A DNA stretch of 64,000 bases from Cranoglanis bouderius (GCA_023630585.1 CM042544.1:24011256-24075255); one strand, 5' to 3'. Shown: positions 11,023 through 23,656, counted from the stretch's first letter. Numbers and translations: made by a program. Notes: generated by a model not told the origin, from the sequence alone.

Positions 11023-12703
11023 ATTATACATTCACATCCCCTCATGGATTTTAAAACTTCATTCTCTGCTCATCCTTCTCATCCTCCATCAGTGTAATGG
11101 GTGTCATTTGGGCATCATTTTGAGGCACTTGACAGTATCTAGGCTCTTTATACTGTTTCACAACTTCAAATACATCCCCAAGTCCAATGCACATTAAAAT
11201 AAATGGTAACACAGGAGCGTGGAATAGGGTGAAACAAAATGCAATACACCAGAATAAATGCAAATTTGTGATACGTGTTAAACAAGTCAAGTATTTCCAT
11301 GAACACAGTACAAGAGGTCAATAGATTAATTTCAACTATTTTGTAGCATTTTATCAGAAAGGTCTCAGAAAGACCTAGGTTGTGCAGGTGGAGGGCTGAG
11401 CTACAGTATGTAGCAAAACTGTTTGTGTGCACAAAATTAAATCCAAGAGTTCGGCAGGCGCAGTCTCCTCCCGCCTGATTAGGCCCAATTAAATTCTGTA
11501 CTTTTACCCTCTAATAAAGGTGATTGATTAGGAAGTAAGAAGAGAAGTAAAGACATAAACATAGAGACACAAAAGGGCAAAGTAGACACTATTATATGAG
11601 TTAGTTTGTAAAAGTGCTAGCCCGCTGATAGGAAATGTTGCATAAAACATATTTCCTGAATAGGAAGATATGATGTAGCAAAAGAAGTGAAAAGTAAAAG
11701 AGCATTAAAAGTTTTGTCAGGTCACAGTGATAGGCGCGGTGGGCAAACTAGCAGTAAAATCTACTCCATGTTCTTGAAGTTTCATGTTACATGTGGTGGA
11801 ACAGACACACCCCACACATAAATAAATAAATAACTAAATAAATAAAGACTTAGTTGGAAATGAATGAAATTATATATTTTGACCCTGCTAATGTTTGGTA
11901 TTCTATATGTAGTGTATTCTGTCTGCAATCAGATGCACTCTGTTGTAAAGCATTGCTTAATTGTGCATGCTGGCATGTGTCAGCCTGCACTTCATTCAAG
12001 GATCTTCAGAAAGACTGATGCCTTGCTGCCATCGTCCTTCTCCATCACATTAATGGAGCAGCTATAGCAGTAATAGGCCTTTAGCTGATGAGAGCATAAG
12101 AGAACATACAAGGAGCTTGCTCTTTTTTCTGTTATTCTTTTATTATTATATGATAATGCACCCTGAACCCCTGCAATCCCACCTCATCTAACATCAGTAT
12201 CATATTTGCTGTGTCCTTTGGGGGACGGGGCTGGCGACAAGAGCTGGCGGAGACACAACCAATCTTTTAGCTGACCCGCATAAACAACAGCACTGCTCTA
12301 ATATGTTTATTTACCCTTTATTTAACTGGATGCTAAATCAATCATCTGCCTGCAACTACTATGACTCTGCACCAATCTATCCATTCAAGCTTCCTACAGG
12401 CTGACCGAGGAACAGGCAGCTACACATATGTTTCTAATGTCACTGCAGCAGGCTGTGCTTTTTTTTTTACATCACTCATTCTCTCTGCCTCTCAACAAAT
12501 ATAAAAGCATATATATCTCCCTCTATCTTTCACAAACAGATATACACATAGAAGACTTTGCATTTTTGCCTGTAGGAGGCTTCACATATAACACTACATT
12601 ATGTGACTGTCAGAGTTTTATACCACTTTGTGTGAAGCAGCAAAAGCATCTCACTGTGTTCCAGCACAGAGCCACCATCTGCAGAGTTAATTGATGTGAG
12701 CAT

Positions 12704-12706
<3 letters not shown>

Positions 12707-12754
<48 letters not shown>

Positions 12755-12773
12755 ACGCGTGTGCGCGTGTGTG
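12707..12773. repeat. (TG)n microsatellite with an imperfect CG-containing tail
   Basis: A long alternating TG run followed by GCGTACGCGTGTGCGCGTG. Purine-pyrimidine alternation with CpG steps is the sequence type that favours Z-DNA. The His/Thr-rich minus-strand frames across it are artefacts. Confidence 0.9.
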
Positions 12774-13005
12774 GCATGGGAGAGGAAATAATTTGTAACC
12801 AGCCTGTCCATCTATCCAGTAGCTTTTTTAGTGCAACGCACAGCAGGAGGGACACATTCATCAAGTGCATCATCCTGTAAAGCAAACCAAAGTGCTTTGA
12901 AATACACATTTACTTGACTGCTTTGTCAAAGTGGATGTTATAAATGAACTTGATTTTATTTCTGTAAGTAGTACATATTTTAAAAAGTGATTTTTATAGT
13001 TTTAG

Positions 13006-13006
<1 letters not shown>

Positions 13007-13042
<36 letters not shown>
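13007..13042. repeat. (AC)n microsatellite
   Basis: Uninterrupted AC dinucleotide run of about 36 bp. Confidence 0.95.
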
Positions 13043-13047
<5 letters not shown>

Positions 13048-14004
13048 AATGCTTCAGGTAGAGATAAATGTGAGGCTTTGCAAGATATTTGTTTGTTGGA
13101 TGATTAAGTGGCCTGTCCAGTGGTGCTCTCCTCCACCTTTTCTGAAATGTATTGACAATGCACACAGACCAAACTCCAAGAGATCAGTGAAGATCAGTGA
13201 TATAGACTGAAGTGAGATTTTGTAATTCTGCACCTACAGTATATGCAGCATATTTGCAATATTTATCTCTAATTGCAATTTTTATCTCCCTGTACATAGA
13301 TAGTTACTGTATGTTCAAATACATCCATGTGCTAGCTTATCTACATTTCCATCTTAGATTTCCATCCTGACTTTGGGAGTCACGGTTAGCAGTTGTAAAT
13401 GTAGACATCAGTTAAATATAGCAATGAAGGAGGCTTTAACATGATGGTAGAGAGTTGAAACTCAGAGTGCACTTATGCCTTTGCTCAAGTGAATCTGTCT
13501 TTTAAACATATTCAGTAACATTTTGTAAGGCATAAATGTACAAACCCTTCTCTTTCATACAGTGCTTTGCAGCTGAACTGAGCAGATTGCAAATGTTCCT
13601 AGTTTTATGGCAAAATACATTTTTCAAAATGTTAATTTATGAGATGCATTTTCCCAAAACAGATGTGTTAGACAAACACCCATCTGAGATCAGAATGATA
13701 AACACACCGTGAGGAAGCTCTGCCACCTGCCCTCAAGAACAAATGCCCAATAGGCACACAATTTTTATTTTAATAGGCACCCATGTCATTTACATACAGT
13801 ATATATGTACTTAAAAAGGAAAATAATGTGGGACATCTGGGTACATGTGCATGGTGAATGTCACTGAATGAGAAATACCAAGAAGGTGAAACAAAAGCAA
13901 GCACGAGAATTAACTTAAGGTCTGCATATAGTAATCTCTACCCAGATACCGAAGAAGTGAACAGTGCATTGCAGAGGCTTCACTGGAGAAAACACTTCAC
14001 AAAG

Positions 14005-14008
<4 letters not shown>

Positions 14009-14071
<63 letters not shown>

Positions 14072-14149
14072 CACAGACAGAGATTATATTAAGGACTCTG
14101 GTTCCAGGGGACAAATTATTTCTGGATGATTTAAACATACATACATACT

Positions 14150-14183
<34 letters not shown>

Positions 14184-14200
14184 TAGAGAGATAGAGAGAT
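14009..14200. repeat. Compound microsatellite: (GT)n, then (ACAT)n, (CAGA)n and (GATA/GA)n
   Basis: A (GT)n run fills 14009-14070. After about 70 bp of unique sequence come short ACAT units (14135-14148), about eight CAGA units (14149-14182), and AGATAGAG units to 14200. Frames reading through it are artefacts. Confidence 0.9.
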
Positions 14201-14311
14201 GGGAACAAAATCCCACATGCACTGAAAATTAATCCAGGTTAAAAATGAGAGATAATGAGTCTTACCAGACAAATATTCCTTTCCAACGAAATCCATTTTA
14301 CTATGTAGATG

Positions 14312-14330
14312 TTTTTTTTTTTTTTTTTTT
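14312..14330. repeat. Poly-T tract
   Basis: Nineteen consecutive T bases. No SINE body was recognised beside it. Confidence 0.85.
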
Positions 14331-14884
14331 ATCTTAATGGAAAGAACATTAGAGTACATATTATGCAAATGAAATGTCCCTTCCCCTTCATTTTTGAGGC
14401 CTTGGGGTGGGACAATGACTAGCCATGCTCTCAAGGAATTACAATTACTCAGGAAAACTGATGGATGGATGCAAGCCTTGAATAGTTTCAATACTGCCTA
14501 CAAATGTCATGTTATTCCATATATGTAACTGATATGTCTGAGATGTATTTGTGTAACAGCTTCAGCAGTTTAGATTTAAAATTATGAGATATGGATAACC
14601 TATTGATAATTGCTTTAGTTTATTTACAATTTCATCTTTTCATTTCATTGTATGAGTTTTGTCCACATTTTGCACATTTGTGACTACCTTTAAGGTGAGA
14701 TAAATATTGTGTGGAGCTTGAATATTAGACACTCACTCCTCTCATTTCATTATGAGCTCACATAATCCCATTATATGCCCTGCATTATGGTGCAATGTTT
14801 GATTGTGGAAGAGATGTAAAATATGCAAGTGATTTCATGAAAAATGTTTAATTAGGGATGGTCAGATAATCAGAGTTCATAGCA

Positions 14885-14892
14885 TAGATAGG

Positions 14893-14946
<54 letters not shown>

Positions 14947-14970
14947 CACAGATACATAGATACATAGATG
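14885..14970. repeat. (GATA)n microsatellite
   Basis: Tandem GATA units from about 14885 to 14946, then degenerate GATACATA units to 14970. Confidence 0.95.
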
Positions 14971-15074
14971 AGTACTGTATTGATCCCCAAGGGGAAATTA
15001 GGCAAATGAAAACTTAATAGGGTAATTCATAATCAAAAATCCAGACAGACAGACCAGGGCTAACACCCTAGCTA

Positions 15075-16348
15075 CAGTGGGGGAAAAAAGTATTTGATCC
15101 TCTGCTGATTTTGTACGTTTGCCCACTGACAAAGAAATGATCAGTCTATAATTTTAATGGTAGGTGTATTTTAACAGTGAGAGACAGAATAACAACAAAA
15201 AAATCCAGAAAAACACATTTCAAAAAAGTTATAAATTGATTTGCATTTTAATGAGGGAAATAAGTATTTGTTCCCCTGTCCACAGAAGCAATCAATCAAT
15301 CAGATTCCAAACTCTCCACCATGGCCAAGACCAAAGAGCTGTCCAAGGATGTCAGGGACAAGATTGTAGACCTACACAAGGCTGGAATGGGCTACAAGAC
15401 CATCGCCAAGCAGCTTGGAGAGAAGGTGACAACAGTTGGTGCGATTATTCGCAAATGGAAGAAACTGTCAGTCTCCCTCGGTCTGGGGCTGCATGCAAGA
15501 TCTCACCTCGTGGAGTTTCAATGATCATGAGAACAGTGAGGAACCAGCCCAGAACTACACGGGAGGATCTTTTTAATGATCTCAAGGCAGCTGGGACCAT
15601 AGTCACCAAGAAAACAATTGGTAACACACTACACCGTGAAGGACTGAAATCCTGCAGCGCCCGCAAGGTCTCCCTGCTCAAGAAAGCACTTGTCCAGGCC
15701 CGTCTGAAGTTTGCCTGAATGATTCAGAGGAGAACTGGGTGAAAGTGTTGTGGTCAGGTGTGGTCAGATCTCTTTGGCGTCAACTCAACTCGCTGTGTTT
15801 GGAGGAGGAGGAATGTTGCCTATGACCCCAAGTCATAACACCATCCCCACCGTCAAACATGGAGGTGGGAACATTATGCTTTGGGGGTGTTTTTCTGCTA
15901 AGGGGACAGGACAACTGCACTGCATCAAAGGGACGATGGACGGGGCCATGTACCGTCAAATCTTGGGTGAGAACCTCCTTCTCTCAGCCAGGGCATTGAA
16001 AATGACCTTAATGACTTGGAGAGGATCTGCAAAGAGGAGTGGGACAAAATCCCTCCTGAGATGTGTGCAAACCTGGTGGCCAACTACAAGAAACATCTGA
16101 CCTCTGTGATTGCCAACAAGGGTTTTGCCACCAAGTACTAAGTTGAAGGGGTCAAATACTTATTTCCCTCATTAAAATGCAAATCAATTTATAACTTTTT
16201 TGAAATGTGTTTTTCTGGATTTTTTTGTTGTTATTCTGTCTCTCACTGTTAAAATACACCTACCATTAAAATTATAGACTGATCATTTCTTTGTCAGTGG
16301 GCAAACGTACAAAATCAGCAGGGGATCAAATACTTTTTTCCCCCACTG
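15075..16348 (+). mobile_element. Tc1-like transposon with about 200-bp terminal inverted repeats (copy I)
   Basis: The element begins CAGTGGGGGAAAAAAGTATT and ends with the matching reverse complement ...CCCCCACTG, flanked by TA on each side (15073-15074 and 16349-16350). The inverted repeats extend roughly 200 bp inward (about 15075-15270 and 16150-16348). Compared with the second copy at 52867-54233, this one lacks about 120 bp just upstream of the transposase start. At 1274 bp with both ends intact it could be mobilised in trans if a compatible transposase exists. Confidence 0.95.
15321..16141 (+). pseudogene. Tc1-like transposase, catalytic residues deleted (copy I)
   Basis: Starts MAKTKELSKDVRDKIVDLHK (helix-turn-helix) and ends at the TAA after ...FATKY (16139-16141), so both termini are present. 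The open reading is broken near 15465-15525 by a frame shift, then resumes with MIMRTVRNQPRTTREDL. The remaining length, about 820 bp, is some 200 bp short of a Tc1 transposase (about 340 residues). The place where WSDE (first catalytic Asp) should be reads WSGVVRSLW, and the segment that should carry the second Asp and the SPDLNPIE motif is gone: 'gcattgaaaatg' is joined directly to 'accttaatgacttgg'. The enzyme is inactive. Confidence 0.92.
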
Positions 16349-17597
16349 TATGTCATATTTACACATATAATAATTCACATATATGTAGACCAAAACTTTA
16401 AATAGACAAACTAGTTAATGACAATTAAAAATAATTAATAAGAAGAACAATCAAGAAAGCAAAGGGGACAAAATCAGAACACAGTGTACAGGGTATGGTA
16501 GATGATATGACAACACTCATCAATCTTCCTGAATGCTGATTTATCTTTCCAAAAACATTTTGACAGCAAAAGCCCATAGCAAAGCCCAAGTTGTAGAATT
16601 GGATTCATTCCTAAACTTTCTATATAGACTTTGTAGTTGGTTAGTAAACATCTAGTTTCTCACATGAAAGTTTAATAGGAGAAAACAGCTGTCTGATGGC
16701 AAATCTACTGCCTTTTATTTGAAATGCACATAGCTTCAGGGAGACATGATATATCCTGAAGAAAATACCTTAGGAACAACTGACATGAGATGTAACAGTG
16801 AGGCAGGTATAATCCAACTTTATTCCCCCCCCCCTTTTTTTTTTCTAGAATGTCATTGTTTTATTGCTGGTGGCTGATGGATGATGTCCATTGGCATGTG
16901 GCGACTGCCCACCAGCAAGAGAGATACTGCACTATTCAGTAAATCTATTAAAATATAATGCCTGAATACAAGTGTTGCTGCACAAAATTGCACTGCACTG
17001 CAGACTGATACACTATGTTACTATGTTATTTAGATGTGTTTAGGCTGCACTTGATGATTCACTGATTAGTACAGAAATTGTAACCTCTGTACCTATACTA
17101 CACATAAAAAAAACACTAGGAGTGAATTTATTTGTATGTACTCCAGTGAGTTCAGTAAAAACAGTGAAACAGAGTTCACTTAAAACCACAATATTTGGTT
17201 AATATGAGTTTTACCTTTTTACAAGCATAAGTGTAACTTCATTGTACAATGCTGCCATGTTGAGAATTTTTTTTTGTGAGGCCAGGTTTCCGTTGTTGCT
17301 ACATGGTTGCTATTTTTCATAATCATAAATAAATGTGCCTACAGTGATGTAAGCAAAGCAGTATAACAGGCTGTGACATTTGTAATCAGCTGACACAGCT
17401 GTATTTTTAAACCTACTTTGGTCAAAAACTTCATGGCCACTGCCTTTCAAAACCCCTAAAAACAAATGCTTATAATTACGCCACACCGAGTGCGGTTTTA
17501 AGCTTGCAATGTTTAGGAGTCTTTAACAGCAAAGGCAACAATGATTTGACAACTGAAGCATGTGTGCTGCTATATGTATTTTAGCAGTGAAAGCTGT
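16349..17597. other. Gene-free AT-rich stretch
   Basis: No coding region or repeat element recognised. A poly-C/poly-T junction lies at about 16826-16845. Confidence 0.55.
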
Positions 17598-18478
17598 CTG
17601 AGGTGGAAAGTAACAAACTACTGTACATGTACTCTCATTACAGTACTTGAGTAGAGTATTTGAATTCAACATTGCTGCATTTATTTTTGATCACCATTAC
17701 AGAGTAAAAGTAAATAATTCATTTAATAATACTTTTAATTCACTTAGGAAGACTGTAAGGCAATTAATAGACAGTATGTGCAATTTTTAAAAAAAAAATA
17801 AATTTCCTGATGAAAGTTTACACTTCAGATAACAAATGCTTAGCAGAAGCAATAGCTGAGACAGTGGAGAGAGATAAACATCCCTGGCCCAATTTATCAG
17901 GTAACTCCAAAAACCTGTGGAGATACCTACATTTTACAGCTAATCATCCATCCTGTGGAAACATATAGGTAAGATATACATAAAGTATATCATATGTATC
18001 TTATCTTATCTTATCTTAACATGTACAGGTAAGCCATTAGTTAGCTGAGTGAGCCAGATTAGCTAGCCAGATCTTTTGATGTTTTACAGTATGTAAAGCT
18101 TTGTATTAAACTTAAGATGTCACTTCGATGTTCTGAAGCAATTGACTGTTGTGCTAAATATATCTAAGTGTTGCTACAGCTTATACTGTAAGTAAGGCTC
18201 AAGATAATGTGCAAGGGGCATCTTTGTGACATAGCTGACTATGGAGTTAGGAACATGTATGAATTAACACAAGCTAGCTAGCTAAAAAAAAAAACAAACA
18301 AACAAAAAAAACTAGCAAGCTAATAAAACCCCAACAGCATTTGACTAAGTTAGCTAGACAGCTCAAAAATTATTAATCAAGCAGTTTTTTTTCACAAGAC
18401 GACTCATTTACTCTCACTTAGGTAATTTTCTTGATGACTACTTTTAAGTCAGTGTGTTTTGTACTCTTTCTACCACTG
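17598..18478. repeat. hAT-like non-autonomous relic
   Basis: Left end CTGAGGTGGAAAGTAAC and right end TTTGTACTCTTTCTACCACTG form imperfect inverted termini. The left interior has the 'actctcattacagtacttga' type sequence related to the repeat split at 1-2323. Flanks AAGCTGTC and GCTATGTC agree only partly (5 of 8), so the target duplication is not secure. A (TTATC)n patch lies at about 17998-18018. Confidence 0.45.
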
Positions 18479-21400
18479 GCTATGTCATATTGTCAGGAGA
18501 ATTAATCCCAGCATTTGAGAAAGCAACCATTAGTTGAGGAAATTAGCCACAACCCCCTCTGTGTGTATATGGGTTACACTTTTGGACAAGATCTACATTT
18601 TTACAGTTTTCTGTTCTTTCTTTCTAAACTTTTAGAATGCACAATTAGGCACCATTCCAGTAAACAAAGTAGTGTAGACAAAGCTGCAAAGCCCCAATTA
18701 GGAATTACTGCATCTGGCAGGCCAGCTAGTGGTCCTACAACTGCAGAGGATTTCAAATAAATGAGTGTATCACTGGCTGTGTCCCTCTTTTGAGTGATTC
18801 TGTAGATTTTCTCACACAACTCTCTATATTATTTAAAAAGTAGCTGAAGATTGCATGTAGGAATATGTTATACCATGATGTTTTAATGAAACAATTTTAA
18901 TGAAATGCATATTTTGTAAGGCCTTTACTTGAATTAATTTAGACTTTTTTTTTCTCAGGCCTTACCACACTCTGGTTGGTGTTTGACCAACTAATGAACT
19001 GATGATTTTTAGGTACTATGAACCTGGACATTAAATAAATAAATAAATAAATAAAATTGTGGTGAATGATTCTCAAGCAGCCTTTAGCCAGACCAGCAAA
19101 ATTTGTGTAGCTTTAATGAAATCACGAATTGATTCTAATTATGTTTGTTGAACTGTATTGTATTTGAGGGTGGTGAAATGATTGACTTCATATCTTGCTG
19201 AGTATGTTTTGAATATGCTCCACTGCAAAGAAAGGCAATGAAAAAGATTACATTCAGGCCTGTCTATATTATTACATTTAGAAAAATCAATAAAGCAAAC
19301 ACCGGACTAAGTGGGAAGCAAGGCCTCATGTCATTTCTAATTCTTTAGTGAATGTTGTTTATTATTTTTCTCTTAGCGCAGTGTTGGTTGCTGCAGACTT
19401 GATCAAGCAATTTGTCAGTTACCTTGGTTACCATTTTCTCTCCCAATGCTTCTCTTGTCAGCAGTTTCAGAAGGCTATTGTTCCTCCGAATGAAATTCAA
19501 GGACGATGTTGCATTCCAGCTAAAGTAGGATTCTTTATAGCAACTAGTAACTAAAGCAGGTCCTAATTGCATCTCATACTTTATAAAGTTAAACTAAAAG
19601 TGTCAAGTTTAAAATCAAATAAAACTGCACTGGGTACACAACATGATACCACACAGTTCATTATTTACCAATAGCAGCACATCCTGAAGTGTTTTATTCC
19701 TTTTATATGGCAGCAATTTGCTAATGATTACATTTTTTTTAATGATCATGCTCCATGAGACAAGTTAGTCCCTCCCATCTGTTCACTTACAATGTCGCAG
19801 CTATAAACAGTCTTTTCCTCATTTTTTGTCTATTTAATTTAATAGAAATGTACAGCAAAAGTACAGTGAAACCAGAAAAGTTCTCTGTCCTGAAGACTTT
19901 TGCCATGAAGACTCCTATGCCATAAAACCTACTGGTCATTACAAAGCACTCACACTGGAGACTCCTTCCATAAATATTAAATAAACATCTCTTTACAGAA
20001 AAGTCAATGATTATATGTTTTCCTTTTGTTTTATTATATGTTTTCCTTTTCAAATTCATTTTATTATTATTATTAGACTTAGATTATGTGGACCATCCAC
20101 CATACAAGGACGTGTGACTTCAGAGCTGTGCTGTGCAGAGAAAATGAATCAACACTTTCTGACCAATCAGATTTCAGAAATCACCAGTGCGGTCTTATAA
20201 TACAGTTTTTGTCTATTCTATCAATGGTTTAGATAAAAGCACGCTCAACAAGAACAATTTATAAGCACCGATTACGTTTTCTATTTGTTCCAATAGTGGC
20301 TATAATTATGGTAACGTCAATATAAAGAGAAATTTATATTCCATGTGTCAGTTATATTCCAGTAAAGCAAGTTGTGGGGTTTGTGCAAAGTTATTTTTCC
20401 CAAGACAAATGTTATACTGATGTTCATGTTTGACTGGAAGTGAGCTAGAGTCTTCATTGCCCACAATAAAAATGGTATTTTACATTCATTCATCAGTGAG
20501 AATGGTCTCAAGCTAGTGCTCAATGTTTATTTTCCTCACTCAGAGTGGAGTAGTGAGTTAGGCCATGGAGCAGGGAGAACCCACATCATATGACTACAGC
20601 CTGAGAGCAGCTCACAGGGGGCTCACAGCATGCAGCCATCAGTAGTCCTAACACATCCTCATGTTCCAACCACAATTTCCACCGTGCACAGTAACTGAGA
20701 GAGCAGAGAGAGGGAGAGAGTGATAGAAGACAGAGAAAGACAGAATTACAGAAGTCACCTCAAAGCAGGAGGGTACTAATGGAATAGCAGGAGTCTGTGG
20801 ACTGCACTGAAGATGCGGAATAAGGGAACCCTGCGCAGGTGGTAATACAATAAGGCCCAGGTAATTGCACCCAGACCAAGACTGAATGACAATGTCTCAG
20901 CCAAAAAAAAAAAAAAGAGATTTATTATTTGATGCTCTCATGGCTGTAAAACAATTCTCTCATTTCTGTTCAGGCACAGCCAAAAAGCAAGAAAAGAAAT
21001 TTCACACAAATAAAACTCCAGGGCTTGGTAATACTTGGACAAGACATATGAAAAGAGGAGAATCTGTAATGATTAAATTGTCTTGCTCAATGATGAACAG
21101 GAAAACATTTGCCATTTCACTCTCCTAATTGCAATATTCTCACTCCCCTGTTGTCTGGTGCACTGAATAGCCCCACAAAGGAAAATAACTCAGGGGGCTA
21201 GAGAAGAAAGTATCACATTGCAAACAACTGCAGGGTTGTGCTTATAATGACATGAGATATATCAGACACTTTTTTGGTTACTTAGGTGTCTATGTGTAGA
21301 TTATAGTGGCCAAGAAAACAAAATATGACTTCCTTCACCTTCGATCACTTTTGTTTCTTTCCTCGTGGAGCACACTCGCATATTAAGTGGTTTTAAAGAG

Positions 21401-21570
21401 CCATAAACTGTAAGGCTAATTTCCTCTATATACTATAATTACTGTACATGAATAAACTAGTCTTTATTCTTGCCAAAGCAATAATAAAACTTGCCCACAG
21501 TGCTGCATATTTCTGTGATGTTGTGACTGTAAATACTCTTAAGTTATTTACAATGTTGCTAGTATATTTA
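18479..21570. other. Gene-free stretch
   Basis: No gene recognised. A plus-strand frame at 18515-18760 and another at 20886-21128 show no motif I know. (AAAT)n lies at about 19033-19053. The block at about 20090-20230 resembles a common fish repeat with a 'ctgaccaatcagatttcaga' core. Confidence 0.5.
20090..20230. repeat. Dispersed fish repeat fragment
   Basis: Contains the core 'ctgaccaatcagatttcaga' preceded by 'aatgaatcaacactttctga'-type sequence. This string is familiar from many fish genomic sequences; no family name is assigned. Confidence 0.4.
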
Positions 21571-22104
21571 CACTATTTGGCCAAAGGTTTGTGGACACCT
21601 AATCATTACACCCATATGTGGGTCATCCCCAAACTGTTGCCACAAAGTTGGAAGCACACAATTGTATAGAATGTCTTTGTATGCTATAGCATTACAATTT
21701 CCCTTCACTGGAACTAAGAGGCCCAAACATGTTCCAGCATGACAATGTCCCTGTGCATAAAGCGAGATCCATGAAGACATGGTTTGTCAAGGTTGGTGTA
21801 CAAAAAGAAGAGTGGCCTGCACAGAGCCCTGACCTCAACCCCACTGAACACCTTTGTGTTGGATGAATTGGAATGCTGACGGCATGCCAGGCCTCCTCAC
21901 CTGATATCAGTGCCCAATCTCACTTGTGCTCTTGTAGCTGAATGAACAAATCAACATAGCCATGCTCCAAAATCTAGTGGAAAGCCTTCCCAGAAGAGTG
22001 GGGCTATTATAACAGCAAAAAGGGAACTAAATCTGGAATGAGAAGTTAAACAAGCACATATGGGTTTTGTGGTCAGGTGTCCACAAACCTTCGCCCATAT
22101 ATTG
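21571..22104 (+). mobile_element. Short Tc1-like derivative carrying a transposase C-terminal fragment
   Basis: Left end CACTATTTGGCCAAAGGTTT and right end '...ccttcgcccatatattg' are imperfect inverted repeats, flanked by TA (21569-21570 and 22105-22106). Both ends also carry ACACCCATATGTG-like inner sequences. On the plus strand, pieces of a Tc1-type transposase C-terminus remain: a QHDNVPVHK-type segment with the catalytic Asp (about 21738-21765), WPAQSPDLNPTEHL (about 21813-21856), and LQNLVESLPRR (about 21967-22000). The 5' two thirds of the gene are missing, so the element is non-autonomous. Confidence 0.85.
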
Positions 22105-22609
22105 TAGCTTTGTGACATAATAGTGGCATATATTGGATTTTTTCAAGACTGCCATGGGTTCTTTACAAAAAAATTACACCATTTTCCATTAAAACATTTT
22201 TAATTGTCTTAACCCTCTACTGATTTTTTTTTGTGTGTTTTTGTGGAGGAATGCTAGCTCATTGCTGTTGTGCATGTGCAACTAAGACTGGTAACATATT
22301 TCGGGATTTGGAATAAATAATTATATTACATTAATGTTATACTGTACAAATACTGGATAATAATGTACTTCAATATTAGTTTAAGTAAATTTGTGTGGGC
22401 TGAATAAAATGAGGTGGTGTTTTGACACCTGTGCTCTAATAGGACTCAAAAATATTGTGCCTGACTGATAGAGTAGCATCAGTCGAAATGTGTTCGAAAT
22501 TTTCACATTCTTGTAGTACAGTTGTTCCTTTGGCCCCGTACCAACAGGGATCTCTAGTATTAAACTGTAAGGCTGAAATATGCTTGTCTAAAATATGACA
22601 CTCAAATGC
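22105..22609. other. Gene-free AT-rich stretch
   Basis: Nothing recognised. Confidence 0.55.
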
Positions 22610-22685
22610 AGCATTCATTTATTCATCTTCACTAACCCCTTTATCATGGTCAGGGATTCCAGTCCATTGCAGGGCACCATGTGCA

Positions 22686-22724
<39 letters not shown>

Positions 22725-22770
22725 CTATTAGCACACTTTTGGAATGTGGGGGGAAAATGCAATTCCTACA
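22610..22770 (+). repeat. Dispersed repeat ('catttattcatcttcactaa' type) with (AC)n
   Basis: Begins with the 'attcatcttcactaacccct' motif, continues 'ttatcatggtcagggattcc' and 'agtccattgcagggcaccat', and includes an (AC)n run at 22686-22723. Related blocks are at 23060, 26862 and, in degenerate form, 63145. I associate this repeat with catfish genomes, from memory. Confidence 0.7.
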
Positions 22771-23059
22771 TCAGAGAAGAAGGAAAACTAGGAAAGGAAT
22801 TTAACACTCAACATGGTGAGATCTTTCAGGAACATTTGGGTATCCATTAATGCTTGTCTTTCTCCATATCAAGTTACCAAACAAATATTGCAAAAGGAAA
22901 CATCTCCTCTGTGGGAGGACAAATGAAAGTATCTTACTAAGACAACCGTGGATCAGCATATTTATTTTACAGTAATCATGGCAATACATATAATGAGTAA
23001 TTAATGACTATAGTGATTTTACACAGCTGCAAATTGACGATAAACAAACAAATCAATCT

Positions 23060-23145
23060 ATTAATCTTCGGTAATCACTTTATCCTGGTCAAGGATGCAG
23101 TGGATCGGGAGCGTATCTCAGGAACACTGGGTGTGAGGCAGGTAC
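23060..23145 (+). repeat. Left part of dispersed repeat, split by a solo LTR
   Basis: Reads 'aatcttcggtaatcacttta' through 'gaacactgggtgtgaggcag' and stops at GGTAC. The continuation 'GGTATACACCCTGGGATAGG' resumes at 23657. Confidence 0.75.
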
Positions 23146-23656
23146 TGTCATGGTCTGGGCCTCGTGTTTTCCCCGTCGTCCCCTTCCCCACGCTTCCAGT
23201 GTTTTCTCTGTGTGTGTGTGTGTGTGTGTGGGGGGATCTCAGTGGACTCACCTGCTCGTCATCTACTCACCTCATCAGCAGAGTATATAACCCCGGTCTT
23301 TCATCCACTCCTCGCCAGATTCCGGCTCTCAGTGCGGTAATTTCCGGCTCCGCCTCCCGTTACCTGCTCCCGGTTCACTTCCTGCTACGCCCAATCCCGC
23401 CTCACCTTCCCTCATGGCTCTCCAGCTCGGCACGCCGCAGCTCCGAGTTCACGCACGTTTACGCTCTCCCCTCCCCGTGGCGCACTTCTAGCACGCTCGC
23501 TCCTCACGCTCTAAATCAGAGTTCGAATCCCGGCCTCGACTATGCCACTACTCACCTTTCCCCACACTTCATCTGTCATCGCAACCCTTAAATAAAACCC
23601 GTTAACCTTGTGCTCCTGTGTTTGTGTACTGCGCTTGGGTCCTCTGTGTCTCAACA
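23146..23656 (+). mobile_element. 511-bp solo LTR, gypsy-like
   Basis: Begins TGTCATGG and ends TCTCAACA. It sits inside the dispersed repeat, with flanks GGTAC (23141-23145) and GGTAT (23657-23661), a 5-bp duplication with one mismatch; removing the LTR restores the repeat reading. It has a TATA box (GTATATAA, about 23282-23289), a polyadenylation signal AATAAA (about 23592-23597), a (TG)n tract, and GC-rich sequence unlike its AT-rich surroundings. The 195-residue open frame across it is a product of the low AT content and shows no known protein. Confidence 0.85.
23470..23545 (+). repeat. tRNA-like (SINE-type) segment inside the 511-bp LTR
   Basis: Contains GTGGCGCACTTCTAGCACGC, close to a pol III A box context, followed about 30 bp later by GTTCGAATCCCGG, a match to the B box. 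A closely similar stretch lies at 43797-43864 in the DIRS element, where it ends in poly-A. This suggests a tRNA-derived SINE fragment. Confidence 0.45.

Larger units (their letters stand above)
10704..13857. other. Gene-free stretch with microsatellites
   Basis: Contains (CT)n at about 10990-11021, (TG)n at about 12707-12773 (ending in imperfect GCGTACGCGTG repeats) and (AC)n at about 13007-13042. A minus-strand frame at 11051-11290 is the only one with a protein-like look (see findings). Elsewhere nothing is recognised. Confidence 0.6.

Noticed and set aside
12599..14222. Several His/Thr, Val/Cys and Ser/Leu/Cys repeat frames on both strands
   Set aside because: All cross (TG)n, (AC)n or (CAGA)n tracts and have no sequence outside them that looks coding.
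14885..14970. GATA arrays as a possible CRISPR or regulatory array
   Set aside because: Units are 4 bp without spacers, so this is a simple microsatellite. No CRISPR-like array occurs in the window.
23004..23591. 195-codon frame as a host protein
   Set aside because: It runs through the dispersed repeat and the GC-rich 511-bp solo LTR; Pro/Ser/Leu composition follows the base composition.
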